Shown here one piece after another: positions 25,367-33,631 of a DNA stretch of 64,000 nucleotides (within the stretch, counting starts at the first letter, position 1; each line of letters starts with the position of its first letter). The stretch is from Kingella sp. (in: b-proteobacteria) (GTDB lineage Bacteria; Pseudomonadota; Gammaproteobacteria; Burkholderiales; Neisseriaceae), in assembly GCF_030527935.1 (NCBI RefSeq), contig NZ_JAUMZV010000001.1:62001-126000 (forward strand), read 5' to 3'. The notes under the pieces are model-generated. The model did not search any database. It saw only the letters and a list, made by a program, of their open reading frames with translations, and was not told the DNA's origin. The translations under genes were made by a program, and so were the position numbers.

Positions 25367-26785
25367 CTAATGCTCGCCATCAGCGTGGTCGGAGTGGTCT
25401 TTTTTATGCGTTTTTTGTTTGGCGAGCTTGGGCAGGATAAAGTGTATTTTCAAGCCGTTGGGCTGCACGTTTTCGGCGATGAGTTTGCCGTGGTGTTGCT
25501 CGGCGATGTGTTTGGTAATCGCCAGCCCCAAGCCTGTGCCCGATGTGTTGTTGCTGCTGTCGGCGCGGTAAAACGCAGTAAAGATGTGCGGCAACTGTTC
25601 GGGTTTGATGCCCGGTCCGTTGTCAATAATCACGATGTGAATATTGCGGCGGTCTTCGTGCAGGATAACGCGGATGGTGCTGCCTTGCGGGCTGTATTTC
25701 ATGGCATTGCGGATAACGTTATCAAACGCGCGATACAGATAGCTTTCGTTGGCTTCTAGCTTAGTGGTGTCTTTCAGGCTGCCTGTATCCAGCAACAGGG
25801 TGTCGTTGTTTTGCGCGGCAACGTCTTGGCTGTCTTCAATAAGCTGTTGAATAAATGGAACAATTGCCAACGGTTCTTTTTCCATTGGGATGTTGGCGGT
25901 TTCCAGCCGCGAGAGCGTGAGCAACTCGCCCACAAGGTCGTCCATGCGGGTGAGCTCGTTTTCCAACCGCGTGATGTATTCGACTTGCTTTTCGGGGCGA
26001 GCTTGAATCAGCCCCACAATCGCTTGCATACGGGCAAGTGGCGAGCGCATTTCGTGGGAAACGTGGTGCAGCAGATGGCGTTCTTTGGCAACGAGTTGTT
26101 GCAACTGCGCCGCCATTTTGTCAAATTGAATGCCCAAGTTGGAAAGCTCGTCTTTGCGGTCATCAAGCTGTTGCGACACGCGGGCATCCAATTCGCCCGC
26201 AGCCAAGCGGTTCATACCGTGCTCCAAAATGCGAATGGGCTTGGAAATATTGCTGGCAAGGATATACGCCAGCAGCAAGCCGACAACCAGCACGCCGCCA
26301 AACACGATAAATTCATGCCACACGGGGGCGATGGGCAAACCCGGAATCATAAAGGTGGGCAGGCGTTCTATGCGCGGTTTGTCAAAATTGCGAATGAAAA
26401 ATAGGTATTCTTCGCCGTAGGGGTCAAGATAAATAAGCGATTGATTGGATGATGGGTTTTTGATGGCAAAATCGTAGGCGTGGGTGATTTCATCGGCGGG
26501 GATGGTGCGATTGAGAATGTCTGCCCCCGTGCTGCCTGTGATGATGTAGATATTTTGTGCGGCAGGCATTTGCCAGCGTTGCAACAGCTCGCGCGTGGCT
26601 TGCGTGCCTTGGGTTTGAAAGGTTACCAGCGCGTTGGCGAGCAAAGCGGTTTCCATGTTGCGGGCTTGCTGGCTGTGGGTTTCGGACAGGCGATTTTGGA
26701 TGACCCAAAAGGCAAAGCTGGCAACAAAAATGCCGCAAATGATGACCATGCAAAAGGTGGCGAAAATGCGTTGAAAGAGTTTCAT
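25367..26785 (-). CDS. Sensor histidine kinase (CpxA/MisS-like)
   Basis: A 472-aa two-component sensor. The start MKLFQRIFATFCMV was chosen because the frame upstream is a DUS-bearing intergenic stretch. Domains in order: transmembrane helix (about 9-30), periplasmic sensor region of about 130 residues, second helix (FGGVLVVGLLLAYILA), HAMP linker, HisKA with phospho-acceptor His in LHHVSHEMRSPLARM, and HATPase with N, G1 and G2 boxes (NVIRNAMKYSP, IDNGPGIKP, GTGLGLAI). The HisKA block resembles CpxA and meningococcal MisS. No response-regulator gene is next to it, so it is an orphan at this locus. Confidence 0.9.
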   Translation of the reverse strand: MKLFQRIFATFCMVIICGIFVASFAFWVIQNRLSETHSQQARNMETALLANALVTFQTQGTQATRELLQRWQMPAAQNIYIITGSTGADILNRTIPADEITHAYDFAIKNPSSNQSLIYLDPYGEEYLFFIRNFDKPRIERLPTFMIPGLPIAPVWHEFIVFGGVLVVGLLLAYILASNISKPIRILEHGMNRLAAGELDARVSQQLDDRKDELSNLGIQFDKMAAQLQQLVAKERHLLHHVSHEMRSPLARMQAIVGLIQARPEKQVEYITRLENELTRMDDLVGELLTLSRLETANIPMEKEPLAIVPFIQQLIEDSQDVAAQNNDTLLLDTGSLKDTTKLEANESYLYRAFDNVIRNAMKYSPQGSTIRVILHEDRRNIHIVIIDNGPGIKPEQLPHIFTAFYRADSSNNTSGTGLGLAITKHIAEQHHGKLIAENVQPNGLKIHFILPKLAKQKTHKKDHSDHADGEH

Positions 26786-26919
26786 GGCGATGGTTGGGCT
26801 GATTGGTTTATGGGCGGAATTATATAGGCAGCCTGAAAATGCCAAAAGCCCTTGCGGGCAAACAAGGGCTGAGCGGATAACCATTTTCAGGCTGCTTTTG
26901 AGTTGGACAATGGACGGTT

Positions 26920-27396
26920 CTAAATATATTGCACCGTCAAAATATCATACTCGCGCACGCCGCTGGGGGCTTGCACTTCGGCAACGTCGCCTTCTTCCTT
27001 GCCAATCATGGCGCGGGCGATGGGCGAGTTCACCGAAATTTTGCCTGTTTTGATGTCGGCTTCATCGTCGCCCACGATTTGATAAGTGGCTTCTTCGTCC
27101 GTTTCTAAATCGGACACGGTTACGGTTGCGCCAAACACGATTTTGCCTTCGGCGTGGATTTCGGTGGGGTCAATGATTTGCGCGTGCGACAGCTTGCTTT
27201 CTAGCTCGGCGATGCGCCCTTCAATAAAGCCTTGGCGGTCTTTGGCGGCTTCGTATTCGGCGTTTTCGGACAAATCGCCGTGCGAGCGCGCCTCAGCGAT
27301 GGCGGCAATGACTTCGGGGCGGGCAACGCTTTTGAGCTGTTGTAATTCAGCTTTGAGCTTTTCTGCGCCTGCAACGGTTAAAGGGATTTTTTGCAT
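26920..27396 (-). CDS. greA: Transcription elongation factor GreA
   Basis: A 158-aa factor that rescues backtracked RNA polymerase by stimulating transcript cleavage. The N-terminal coiled-coil hairpin carries the acidic tip motif DLSENAEYEAAKDRQ, and the C-terminal domain has SVNSPIARAMIGKEEGD and the closing YDILTVQYI. Length is exactly that of the family. Upstream is a DUS pair, and downstream the histidine kinase starts after a 134-base gap with DUS. Confidence 0.97.
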   Translation of the reverse strand: MQKIPLTVAGAEKLKAELQQLKSVARPEVIAAIAEARSHGDLSENAEYEAAKDRQGFIEGRIAELESKLSHAQIIDPTEIHAEGKIVFGATVTVSDLETDEEATYQIVGDDEADIKTGKISVNSPIARAMIGKEEGDVAEVQAPSGVREYDILTVQYI

Positions 27397-27571
27397 ATTG
27401 GGCTACTCCGATGAGATTTTTGCTTTTCAGGCTGCCTTGGGGAACGCGATAAGGCAGCCTGAAAACGTATTTTGTTAATAAAATTTTGCTAATAAATAAA
27501 AAGGCAAGCCACATTTGGATAATGCGGCTTGCGGGGTAAATCTGTGGGGCGCATTGTACCAAATGCGCGAT

Positions 27572-28036
27572 TTATTGCAATGGTTTCATATCCATAAATT
27601 CCAACAGGAAGTTGGTGAACGCAGGGTTGTTGGGTTTTTCGTGCATGGACGACCAACGTTGTTGCCAGCCTTTGAGCGCGTTTTCCACATAGGCGCGTTG
27701 CTGCTGCGCGGTGATGCTGCCGCGTTGGTTGTCCACAGCGGAGCGCAGATACACTTCATACACGCTGTCGTCCACATTATTATGCCCCACCAAATCTAGG
27801 CGGAAGCGGTTTAAATGCTGCGCGGCTTGCACTTTGGTGAGCTTGCCTTCGCGCACTTGTGAGCCAAGGCGATTGGCTTCGGCGCGGATTTTTGCTACAT
27901 CGGAATAATGACTGGATTTGAGCTTGAAGCCTGCGGAAGAAACGCTGTTGGATGGCGTGCTCACGCTGTTAAATCCGCTTTGGCACGCGCTTAACGCGAT
28001 GGCGAGTAGGCTTAATGCGAAGGCTTTTTTTATCAT
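27572..28036 (-). CDS. Hypothetical lipoprotein, 154 aa
   Basis: The signal peptide MIKKAFALSLLAIALSAC ends in a lipobox with Cys18, so it is probably a lipid-anchored envelope protein. A Ser-rich spacer is followed by an all-helical region containing YSDVAKIRAEANRLGSQVREG and KLTKVQAAQHLNRFR, and a conserved-looking ENALKGWQQRW block. I do not recognise the family. It lies between greA and a MITE on the minus strand. Confidence 0.75.
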   Translation of the reverse strand: MIKKAFALSLLAIALSACQSGFNSVSTPSNSVSSAGFKLKSSHYSDVAKIRAEANRLGSQVREGKLTKVQAAQHLNRFRLDLVGHNNVDDSVYEVYLRSAVDNQRGSITAQQQRAYVENALKGWQQRWSSMHEKPNNPAFTNFLLEFMDMKPLQ

Positions 28037-28177
28037 GGCGATGCTCCGAGTTAAGTTTTGTTGGCGTGGAATATTAACCTATTTTTGCAATGGCGCAAAG
28101 TTTTGCGGGCGATGTTGCATGGCTAAACAGCTTTCAGGCTGCCTTTGGCGGGGGCAATATAGGCAGCCTGAAACCTA

Positions 28178-28339
28178 AGAACCTGTATTCACTATTTCCA
28201 TAGACATCTTTTATGCCCTAAAAACGTGGCTACTGCGTTAAAAATGCTCGCAAGGTGTCCAACCTTGCTGTGCTTTTTGCCTTGTATCCGCGCTTTTATT
28301 TCATAAAATCTGCCTATGGAAATAGTGAATACAGGTTCT
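28178..28339. mobile_element. 162-bp MITE-like element, copy 1
   Basis: The ends are inverted repeats starting AGAACCTGTATTCACTATTT. The interior holds GCGTTAAAAATGCTCGCAAG, CCAACCTTGCTGTGCTTTTT and TTATGCCCTAAAAACG. A second copy of the same length lies in reverse orientation at 52667-52828, and partial copies end the genes at 32119 and 61342. There is no transposase frame, so it would need one in trans. The wider gap 28037-28604 has no gene. Confidence 0.85.
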
Positions 28340-28344
28340 AAAAT

Positions 28345-28430
28345 TGGAGCGGCGACGGCTCGTCGCCCAAATGTTTAATGGAATTTTACTGGTTGGCAAG
28401 ATGTCGGCGAGCCGCCGACGTTCCATCGCT
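28345..28430. repeat. GGAGC-type inverted repeat
   Basis: TTGGAGCGGCGACGGCTCGTCG at one end pairs imperfectly with GGCGAGCCGCCGACGTTCCA at the other. The same family is at 16766-16852 (reverse orientation) and 25313-25353. It directly abuts the MITE. Confidence 0.7.
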
Positions 28431-28501
28431 TGCTGGTTTTGCCAAGATTTCAGTTTGAAAAGATTATGACAGGTTAAATCGCCTTGCCCCATTGCACAAC
28501 C

Positions 28502-28546
28502 CAAAGGCAGCCTGAAACCAGTAAAGCACGTTTTCAGGCTGCCTTT
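28502..28546. terminator. DUS-pair terminator after cysK
   Basis: AAAGGCAGCCTGAAA at 28502-28516 and its complement at 28531-28545 form a hairpin 59 bases beyond the cysK stop on the minus strand, with T-runs on both strands. Confidence 0.75.
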
Positions 28547-28604
28547 GAACTTGGCTATTTATGGATAAACCATTTATAGATAAACCATTTATGGATAAAG
28601 CGCA

Positions 28605-29537
28605 TTACGCCAAATCGGCATAAAGTGCGGTAGAAAGATAGCGTTCGCCAAAATCAGGCAACACGGTAACAATCAATTTGCCTGCGTTTTCGGGTTTTTT
28701 CGCCAATTCCAACGCTGCCCATGCGGCTGCGCCTGATGAAATGCCTGCCAAGATGCCTTCTTTTTCGGCAAGGGCGCGGGCGGTGGCGAGCGCGTCTTCG
28801 TTGGTTACGGTCAGCACGTTGCCATAGATTTGGGTGTTCAAAATGCTGGGCACAAAGCCTGCGCCCAAGCCTTGAATCACATGCGCGCCTTTTTCGCCGC
28901 CGCTTAACACGGGCGAATTGGCGGGTTCTACGGCGTAGATTTGCACGTTGGGATTGCGCGCTTTCAACACTTCGCCCACGCCTGTGAGCGTGCCGCCTGT
29001 GCCCACGCCTGCTAGGAAGATGTCCACTTTGCCATCGGTGTCGCGCCAGATTTCTTCGGCGGTGGTTTGGCGGTGGATTTCGGGGTTGGCGGGGTTGTCA
29101 AACTGGCGGGGCATGAAGTGGGTGTCGGGGTTGTTTTTCACCAATTCTTCGGCTTTGGCGATTGCGCCGCTCATGCCTTCGGCGGCGGGGGTTAGGATGA
29201 GTTCCGCGCCGTAAGCCCGCAGCAGCATTCTGCGCTCTTTGCTCATGCTTTCGGGCATGATGATGACGAGTTTGTAGCCTTTGGCGGCGCACACCATCGC
29301 CAAGCCAATGCCTGTGTTGCCTGATGTGGCTTCCACGATGGTGCTGCCTGCTTTGATTTTGCCTGTTTTCTCGGCGTTTTCCACCATTGCAATGGCGATG
29401 CGGTCTTTCACGCTGCCTGCGGGGTTAAAAAATTCCAGCTTCACCGCCACGCGGGCAGGCAAGCCTTGCGTTAGGTGGTTAAGCTGAACAAGCGGCGTGT
29501 TGCCGATTAGGGCGTTGATGTTTGCTGCGATGGCCAT
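28605..29537 (-). CDS. cysK: Cysteine synthase A (O-acetylserine sulfhydrylase)
   Basis: A 310-aa pyridoxal-phosphate enzyme making cysteine from O-acetylserine and sulfide. The start MAIAANINALIGNTPL has AAAGGA upstream; a longer frame of nine codons is less likely. The cofactor Lys44 sits in NPAGSVKDR. The substrate loop EATSGNTGIGLA and phosphate loop GTGGTLTG are intact. Length matches the family. A DUS-pair hairpin ends the unit, and the upstream gap carries a TATAAT-rich AT stretch. Confidence 0.96.
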   Translation of the reverse strand: MAIAANINALIGNTPLVQLNHLTQGLPARVAVKLEFFNPAGSVKDRIAIAMVENAEKTGKIKAGSTIVEATSGNTGIGLAMVCAAKGYKLVIIMPESMSKERRMLLRAYGAELILTPAAEGMSGAIAKAEELVKNNPDTHFMPRQFDNPANPEIHRQTTAEEIWRDTDGKVDIFLAGVGTGGTLTGVGEVLKARNPNVQIYAVEPANSPVLSGGEKGAHVIQGLGAGFVPSILNTQIYGNVLTVTNEDALATARALAEKEGILAGISSGAAAWAALELAKKPENAGKLIVTVLPDFGERYLSTALYADLA

Positions 29538-29876
29538 GATTGCGTCCTTTGGTTGGTTTTGCAAAATTGCGATTGGGCTATGTTACGGGGGAATAGGGGG
29601 AAAATAAAAGAATTTCTGTTACTTTGTTTTATAACTGGGCGATATAATACTGCGCTTTTTTTGGCTATATTATTCGGTCGGCGGTCGGGTTCTCAAATCC
29701 GGCATTTGTTTGGCTGATTTAGGCAGCCTGAAAATGGTTTGCACGATTGCTGTATGCTTTTCAGGCTGCCTACTATTATTGCCTGCCGATATTCGCTCGC
29801 ATTATTTCACACAAGGCAGCCTGAAAACGATTTCATCCAATTATTTCGTTTCAGGCTGCCGCAACAAGGTCTCGTT
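29538..29876. other. Intergenic region between cysK and the DUF2069 gene
   Basis: I see no gene. The cysK-proximal half is AT-rich, with GATATAATACTGCG near 29640 as a possible promoter for either strand. The other half is occupied by four DUS in alternating orientation. Confidence 0.5.
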
Positions 29877-30221
29877 ATGAACAATCGCCCGCTCTATTCT
29901 CTTTGGTCTGCGCAAGCCGCTTGGTGCGCGTTGATTGCGCTCACGCTGCTGTGGGATTGGGCGTTTGCGCCGTTGCACACGGGGCGGGCGTTGCTGCTGA
30001 TTAAGCTGTTGCCCCTGCTGCTGCCGTTGCGCGGGATTTTGCGCGGGCGGGTGTACACCTATCAATATGGTTCTATGCTGATTTTGGCGTATTTTTGCGA
30101 GAGCGTGATGCGTTGGTTTGACCCCACGCCGTTAAGCCGTGCGCTGGCGGGTGTGGAAACCGCGCTTTCGGTGGTGTTTTTTGTGTGTTGTTTGTTGTAT
30201 TTAAAACAGTTTAAAAATTAA
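29877..30221 (+). CDS. DUF2069 inner-membrane protein
   Basis: A 114-aa hydrophobic protein. The start MNNRPLYSLWSAQAAW follows AAGGTCTCGTT. Four membrane helices are visible. The block KLLPLLLPLRGILRGRVYTYQYGSML (read as KLLPLLLPLRGIL and RVYTYQYGSML) is the DUF2069 signature. Function unknown. It precedes the PglL-type ligase by 17 bases and is probably co-transcribed with it. Confidence 0.85.
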   Translation: MNNRPLYSLWSAQAAWCALIALTLLWDWAFAPLHTGRALLLIKLLPLLLPLRGILRGRVYTYQYGSMLILAYFCESVMRWFDPTPLSRALAGVETALSVVFFVCCLLYLKQFKN

Positions 30222-30238
30222 AAAGAAGGATTAGGCGC

Positions 30239-32119
30239 ATGGATGTGTCTCAACGCAATGCTTTGTTTGCCCGCGAAACGCTGCCGCTGTGGCTGGGCTT
30301 GTTTTTGATTGTGGTGGCGGTGCCGTTTTCCATTATGCGTGTTGGGCCGTTGCCCAGCTTTTTTTTGGAAGCGGGGTCGCTGCTGGGCTGTTTGGCTTTG
30401 CTGGCTTTGACTTTGTTTTCAGGCTGCCTGAAAGCCCGCCCGCCCGCTGCATCGTATTATTTTATGGCATTGGCGGTGTTTTGGGCGGCGCAAGCACGCA
30501 TCATGCAGCTTGCTTATGTTGGCATGAGCGACATGGCGGCGTGGACGTTTGCCATACTGGCGTTGCTGTGCTGGGCGTGTCGCGGCTGGATGGTGCGTTT
30601 GGGCACGGAGCGGGCGGTGTCTATTTTGGCGGGGGTGCTGCTGCTCGGCGCGGTGCTGCAAGCGGCGGTGGGCTGGCTGCAATATGCGGATTTGGCGGGC
30701 AAGTTTCACGGCGTGCTGATGTATCGCAAGGGCATTGTGGAAGGGCAGCTTGCCCAGCGCAATCATTTTGCCCATTATTTGATGTGGGGCGTTCTGGCGG
30801 CGGGTTGGCTTTGGGCGCAACGGCGTTTGGCGTGGTTTGTTGCTGTGCCGTTGATGCTGTTTGTGGCGGCGACCATGGGCTTAACAGGCTCGCGCACGAT
30901 TTTTGGCTATGTGCTGGCGATGCTGATGTTGTTGCCGCTGTATCGCCTGTTTTCAGGCTGCCTAAGCACGCGCACGGTGTGGGGCTTGGGCTTGGCGGCG
31001 GCGCTGGTGCTGCTGGGGCAATTTGCCGTTGAGCCTGTGTTGGATTTATTCCGCGAAGGCACAATTACCAGCGCAGCAGACCGCATCAGCAGCGGCTCGC
31101 AAATCGCAGGCTCGGGGCGCGGCTACGAATGGCAAAAAGCGTGGCAAATCTTCCTATCTGCGCCGTGGTTTGGCTATGGCTGGGGCAGCTATCCGCTGTA
31201 TGGCTTCTTAACCAATGTTTACCCCACCACCTTCCGCCCCTACGAAACCGATGTGCTGTTTACCCATAGCCACAATTCTTTTCTCAACCTGCTTGCCGAA
31301 ATGGGCATCGTAGGCACAGCCTTGGTTTTATTGGGCATGGTTTGGGCGATTCGCGGCTGTTTTCAACGGCAAAACGCGCCCGCAGGCGTGTTTATGCTTG
31401 CGCTTATCGCTGTTTCATTGGTGCACAGCACGCTGGAATATCCGCTTTGGTACATCTATTTGCTCAGCATTTTCGCCCTGTTTCTCGGCTTTGCGCCTGC
31501 ATCCGCCAAAGCATCCGCCCAGCCTGCATTAGGCAGCCTGAAAATCATCTACGCCGCCACCGCCTCGGCAACCGTGCTATTGAGCGCAGGCATTGTGTAC
31601 ATGGCAACCGTGTATCAAGATTTGCGCCAATTCTCCGATGGCAGCAATGATGCCGTGCAGCAAGCCAAAAACATCGCAGGCTTGCAACGCATCGCCCGCC
31701 ACAACGCCATGCTGCGCTACTACGCCCATTTTCAGCTCATCAGCCATTTTGACCCCAGCAGCGCAACCGTGCCGCAATGGGCAGCAGAAGCCGCCCAATC
31801 GCTGCAATACCGACCCTATGCCAACGCCCAACGCTACGCCTTCGCCGCCTACCGCGCAGGCAACATTCAGGCTGCCCGCGATTGGATGATGCTGATGTAT
31901 CACTACTACCCCACCAAATTCTCCGCCTATTCCAGCCCGATTATGGAAAGCCCGTATTACCCGCAGCTGCAAGCCGATTTCACCGCCCAATGCCGCGCCT
32001 ACTACGCCAGCGTAGAGCAAATCCCCATTTGCGCCCAAGCCAAGCCAGCCAAGCCCGAGATTGAAGATGTGTTGCACAATATGCGAGCGATGCGCGGTAG
32101 CCGCGCTTTTAGGGCATAA
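30239..32119 (+). CDS. PglL/Wzy-type O-oligosaccharyltransferase
   Basis: A 626-aa polytopic membrane protein with about eleven helices in the first 420 residues and a soluble C-terminal domain. GSRTIFGYVLAML and the later THSHNSFLNLLAEMGIVG are the Wzy_C ligase motifs. The C-terminal region (residues about 440-610) fits the extra domain of PglL, which attaches glycans to pilin and other periplasmic proteins in Neisseria. AAGAAGGA precedes the start. The last roughly 12 residues and the stop codon are encoded by a MITE remnant. O-antigen ligase is the alternative role. Confidence 0.85.
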   Translation: MDVSQRNALFARETLPLWLGLFLIVVAVPFSIMRVGPLPSFFLEAGSLLGCLALLALTLFSGCLKARPPAASYYFMALAVFWAAQARIMQLAYVGMSDMAAWTFAILALLCWACRGWMVRLGTERAVSILAGVLLLGAVLQAAVGWLQYADLAGKFHGVLMYRKGIVEGQLAQRNHFAHYLMWGVLAAGWLWAQRRLAWFVAVPLMLFVAATMGLTGSRTIFGYVLAMLMLLPLYRLFSGCLSTRTVWGLGLAAALVLLGQFAVEPVLDLFREGTITSAADRISSGSQIAGSGRGYEWQKAWQIFLSAPWFGYGWGSYPLYGFLTNVYPTTFRPYETDVLFTHSHNSFLNLLAEMGIVGTALVLLGMVWAIRGCFQRQNAPAGVFMLALIAVSLVHSTLEYPLWYIYLLSIFALFLGFAPASAKASAQPALGSLKIIYAATASATVLLSAGIVYMATVYQDLRQFSDGSNDAVQQAKNIAGLQRIARHNAMLRYYAHFQLISHFDPSSATVPQWAAEAAQSLQYRPYANAQRYAFAAYRAGNIQAARDWMMLMYHYYPTKFSAYSSPIMESPYYPQLQADFTAQCRAYYASVEQIPICAQAKPAKPEIEDVLHNMRAMRGSRAFRA

Positions 32120-32152
32120 AAGATGCCTATGAGAATAGTGAATACAGGTTCT
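32082..32152. mobile_element. MITE remnant forming the 3' end of the ligase gene
   Basis: From TGCGAGC onward, through GTAGCCGCG, TTTTAGGGCATAAAAGATG and GTGAATACAGGTTCT, the sequence follows one end of the 162-bp element at 52667-52828. The ligase stop codon is the TAA within AGGGCATAA. Only the right half of the element remains. Confidence 0.75.
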
Positions 32153-32238
32153 AAGATTTTCAATCCCCTTAATTCATCAAAATCACAAATAAATTTGGGA
32201 TAATCATTATTTCCACCCCCGTTTTTAAGGAAACCATC

Positions 32239-32829
32239 ATGGCAAAAAGAAAGCCTGCAGCCTTGGTGTATCAACTGCATATCCGTTTAATGGATTCGCA
32301 GCCTGATATTTGGCGCAGACTATTAGTGCCCGCCCATTTTGATTTGCAAGATTTGCACTACGTTATCCAAAACGCTTTTGAATGGAATCACGAACATTTA
32401 TTCCAATTCTGCCAAAACGCTCCTTGGGGATATGCCATATATCCCCCCAAGGATGAAGATGGGCTAATTGTTGAACCCGATGACAACGGCGAATACCCAC
32501 CCGCCCCGCCATTAAGCGAAGTGTTAAAAGTGGGCGAAAGCCTGTTTTATGTTTACGATTTTGGCGGCAATTGGGAGCACGAAATCTATTGCGAAGCCCT
32601 GATGGTTAAGCCACCCAAAACGCGCCTGCCTTGTTGTATTGATGGCGCAAACCAAGCCGCATTTGAAAATTGCGGCGGCGTGTATGGCTATGCCCACATC
32701 CTAGAAATATTGTCCAACCGCGATAATTCCGACTATAAAGAAGCATTAGCCGAGCTCACTGAGTATTACACCAAGCGGATTTTAAAATACGACCCCACCG
32801 CCTTTGACCCGAAAAAAGTAAAACTTTAA
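32239..32829 (+). CDS. Plasmid pRiA4b ORF-3-like protein
   Basis: A 196-aa protein. VYQLHIRLMDSQPDIWRRLLVP, read as YQLHIRLMDSQPDIWRR, together with LQDLHYVIQNAFEW near residue 35 and the FYVYDFGGNWEHEI block near 105, is diagnostic of the PRiA4b_ORF3 family (IS1096 TnpR-like). Its biochemical role is unknown. Members are common next to mobile and defence genes. TAAGGAAACCATC provides a ribosome binding site. It ends 13 bases before the JetD gene, so it may be transcribed with the Wadjet locus. Confidence 0.88.
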   Translation: MAKRKPAALVYQLHIRLMDSQPDIWRRLLVPAHFDLQDLHYVIQNAFEWNHEHLFQFCQNAPWGYAIYPPKDEDGLIVEPDDNGEYPPAPPLSEVLKVGESLFYVYDFGGNWEHEIYCEALMVKPPKTRLPCCIDGANQAAFENCGGVYGYAHILEILSNRDNSDYKEALAELTEYYTKRILKYDPTAFDPKKVKL

Positions 32830-32842
32830 CTGCTGCCCAACC

Positions 32843-33631
32843 ATGCACCGCCTTTTTCCCTACCTTGAAAAAATCCATCGTGGCAAACCCATTAATTATC
32901 CCGTTTTTGCCAAGCTCTGCCGCCAAGAAAAAGTGTTCGGCTTAGACAAAATATTCAAAGCTGAACACGAAAGCGGGCAGCGGTATCGGGTGCAAATTCT
33001 CGATGACAACCAGTTCAACGAACTGCTGCTGCGTTTTGCCGACAGCGGCAGCCGTGTGGCGGCGGCGCAGGCGGGCGACAGCCATCGGGAAAACACGGGC
33101 GCGTCGTATCTGCTGCGGCGTTCTGCGCCCTTGTGGCAGCCTGAATTGGTGTGGCTGCCCGCAGACGGGGCAACGCCTGCTGCGGCGGCTCGGTCGGCGG
33201 TGGTGTTGGAAAATCTGGAAAATTTTTATCATTTGGACAAAATGTCTGCGCTGCTACGCCGATGGCAGCCTGAAAACGATTTTACGGCGGCAGACTGGCT
33301 GTTTGGCGCGGGCAACCAAATCAGCAATGCGCTGAACCGCGCGTATCTGGTGCAGTATGGCGCGATGTATTGCCTGTTTGACTGGGACATCGGCGGTTTG
33401 CAGATTTTCCGCAACCTGCAAACCATGCTGCCCCAAACCGCCGTGCGTTTTGTTTTGCCGCCCGAGCCTGCGGAATATTTAATGAAGTCAAACCGTCTGC
33501 TTAATACGCAGCAGCGCAGTAAGCTGGCGGACTTGGGCGGAATGTCGCCTGAAACCGACCGCCTGATTGCGGCAATGCGACGCACGGGCAGGAGTTTGGA
33601 GCAGGAAATTTATTTGATTGAGGAGCCATAA
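32843..33631 (+). CDS. Wadjet JetD/MksG-like Toprim nuclease subunit
   Basis: A 262-aa protein. The Toprim core is recognisable: Glu123 in VVLENLENF, the glycine turn LFGAGNQIS, and Asp180 and Asp182 in LFDWDIGGLQIFRNL. This matches the DUF2220-type nuclease of Wadjet systems, which cleaves plasmid DNA after loop extrusion. The protein is shorter than typical JetD (about 380-400 aa), mainly in the N-terminal arm, so it is a compact version or a subtype. The stop TAA overlaps the JetC start by one base. Unlike the common JetABCD order, JetD comes first here. Confidence 0.82.
   Translation: MHRLFPYLEKIHRGKPINYPVFAKLCRQEKVFGLDKIFKAEHESGQRYRVQILDDNQFNELLLRFADSGSRVAAAQAGDSHRENTGASYLLRRSAPLWQPELVWLPADGATPAAAARSAVVLENLENFYHLDKMSALLRRWQPENDFTAADWLFGAGNQISNALNRAYLVQYGAMYCLFDWDIGGLQIFRNLQTMLPQTAVRFVLPPEPAEYLMKSNRLLNTQQRSKLADLGGMSPETDRLIAAMRRTGRSLEQEIYLIEEP

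Noticed and set aside
29660..29715. tRNA-like T-arm (GGTTCTCAAATCC)
   Set aside because: No acceptor stem, D-arm or anticodon arm can be formed around it.
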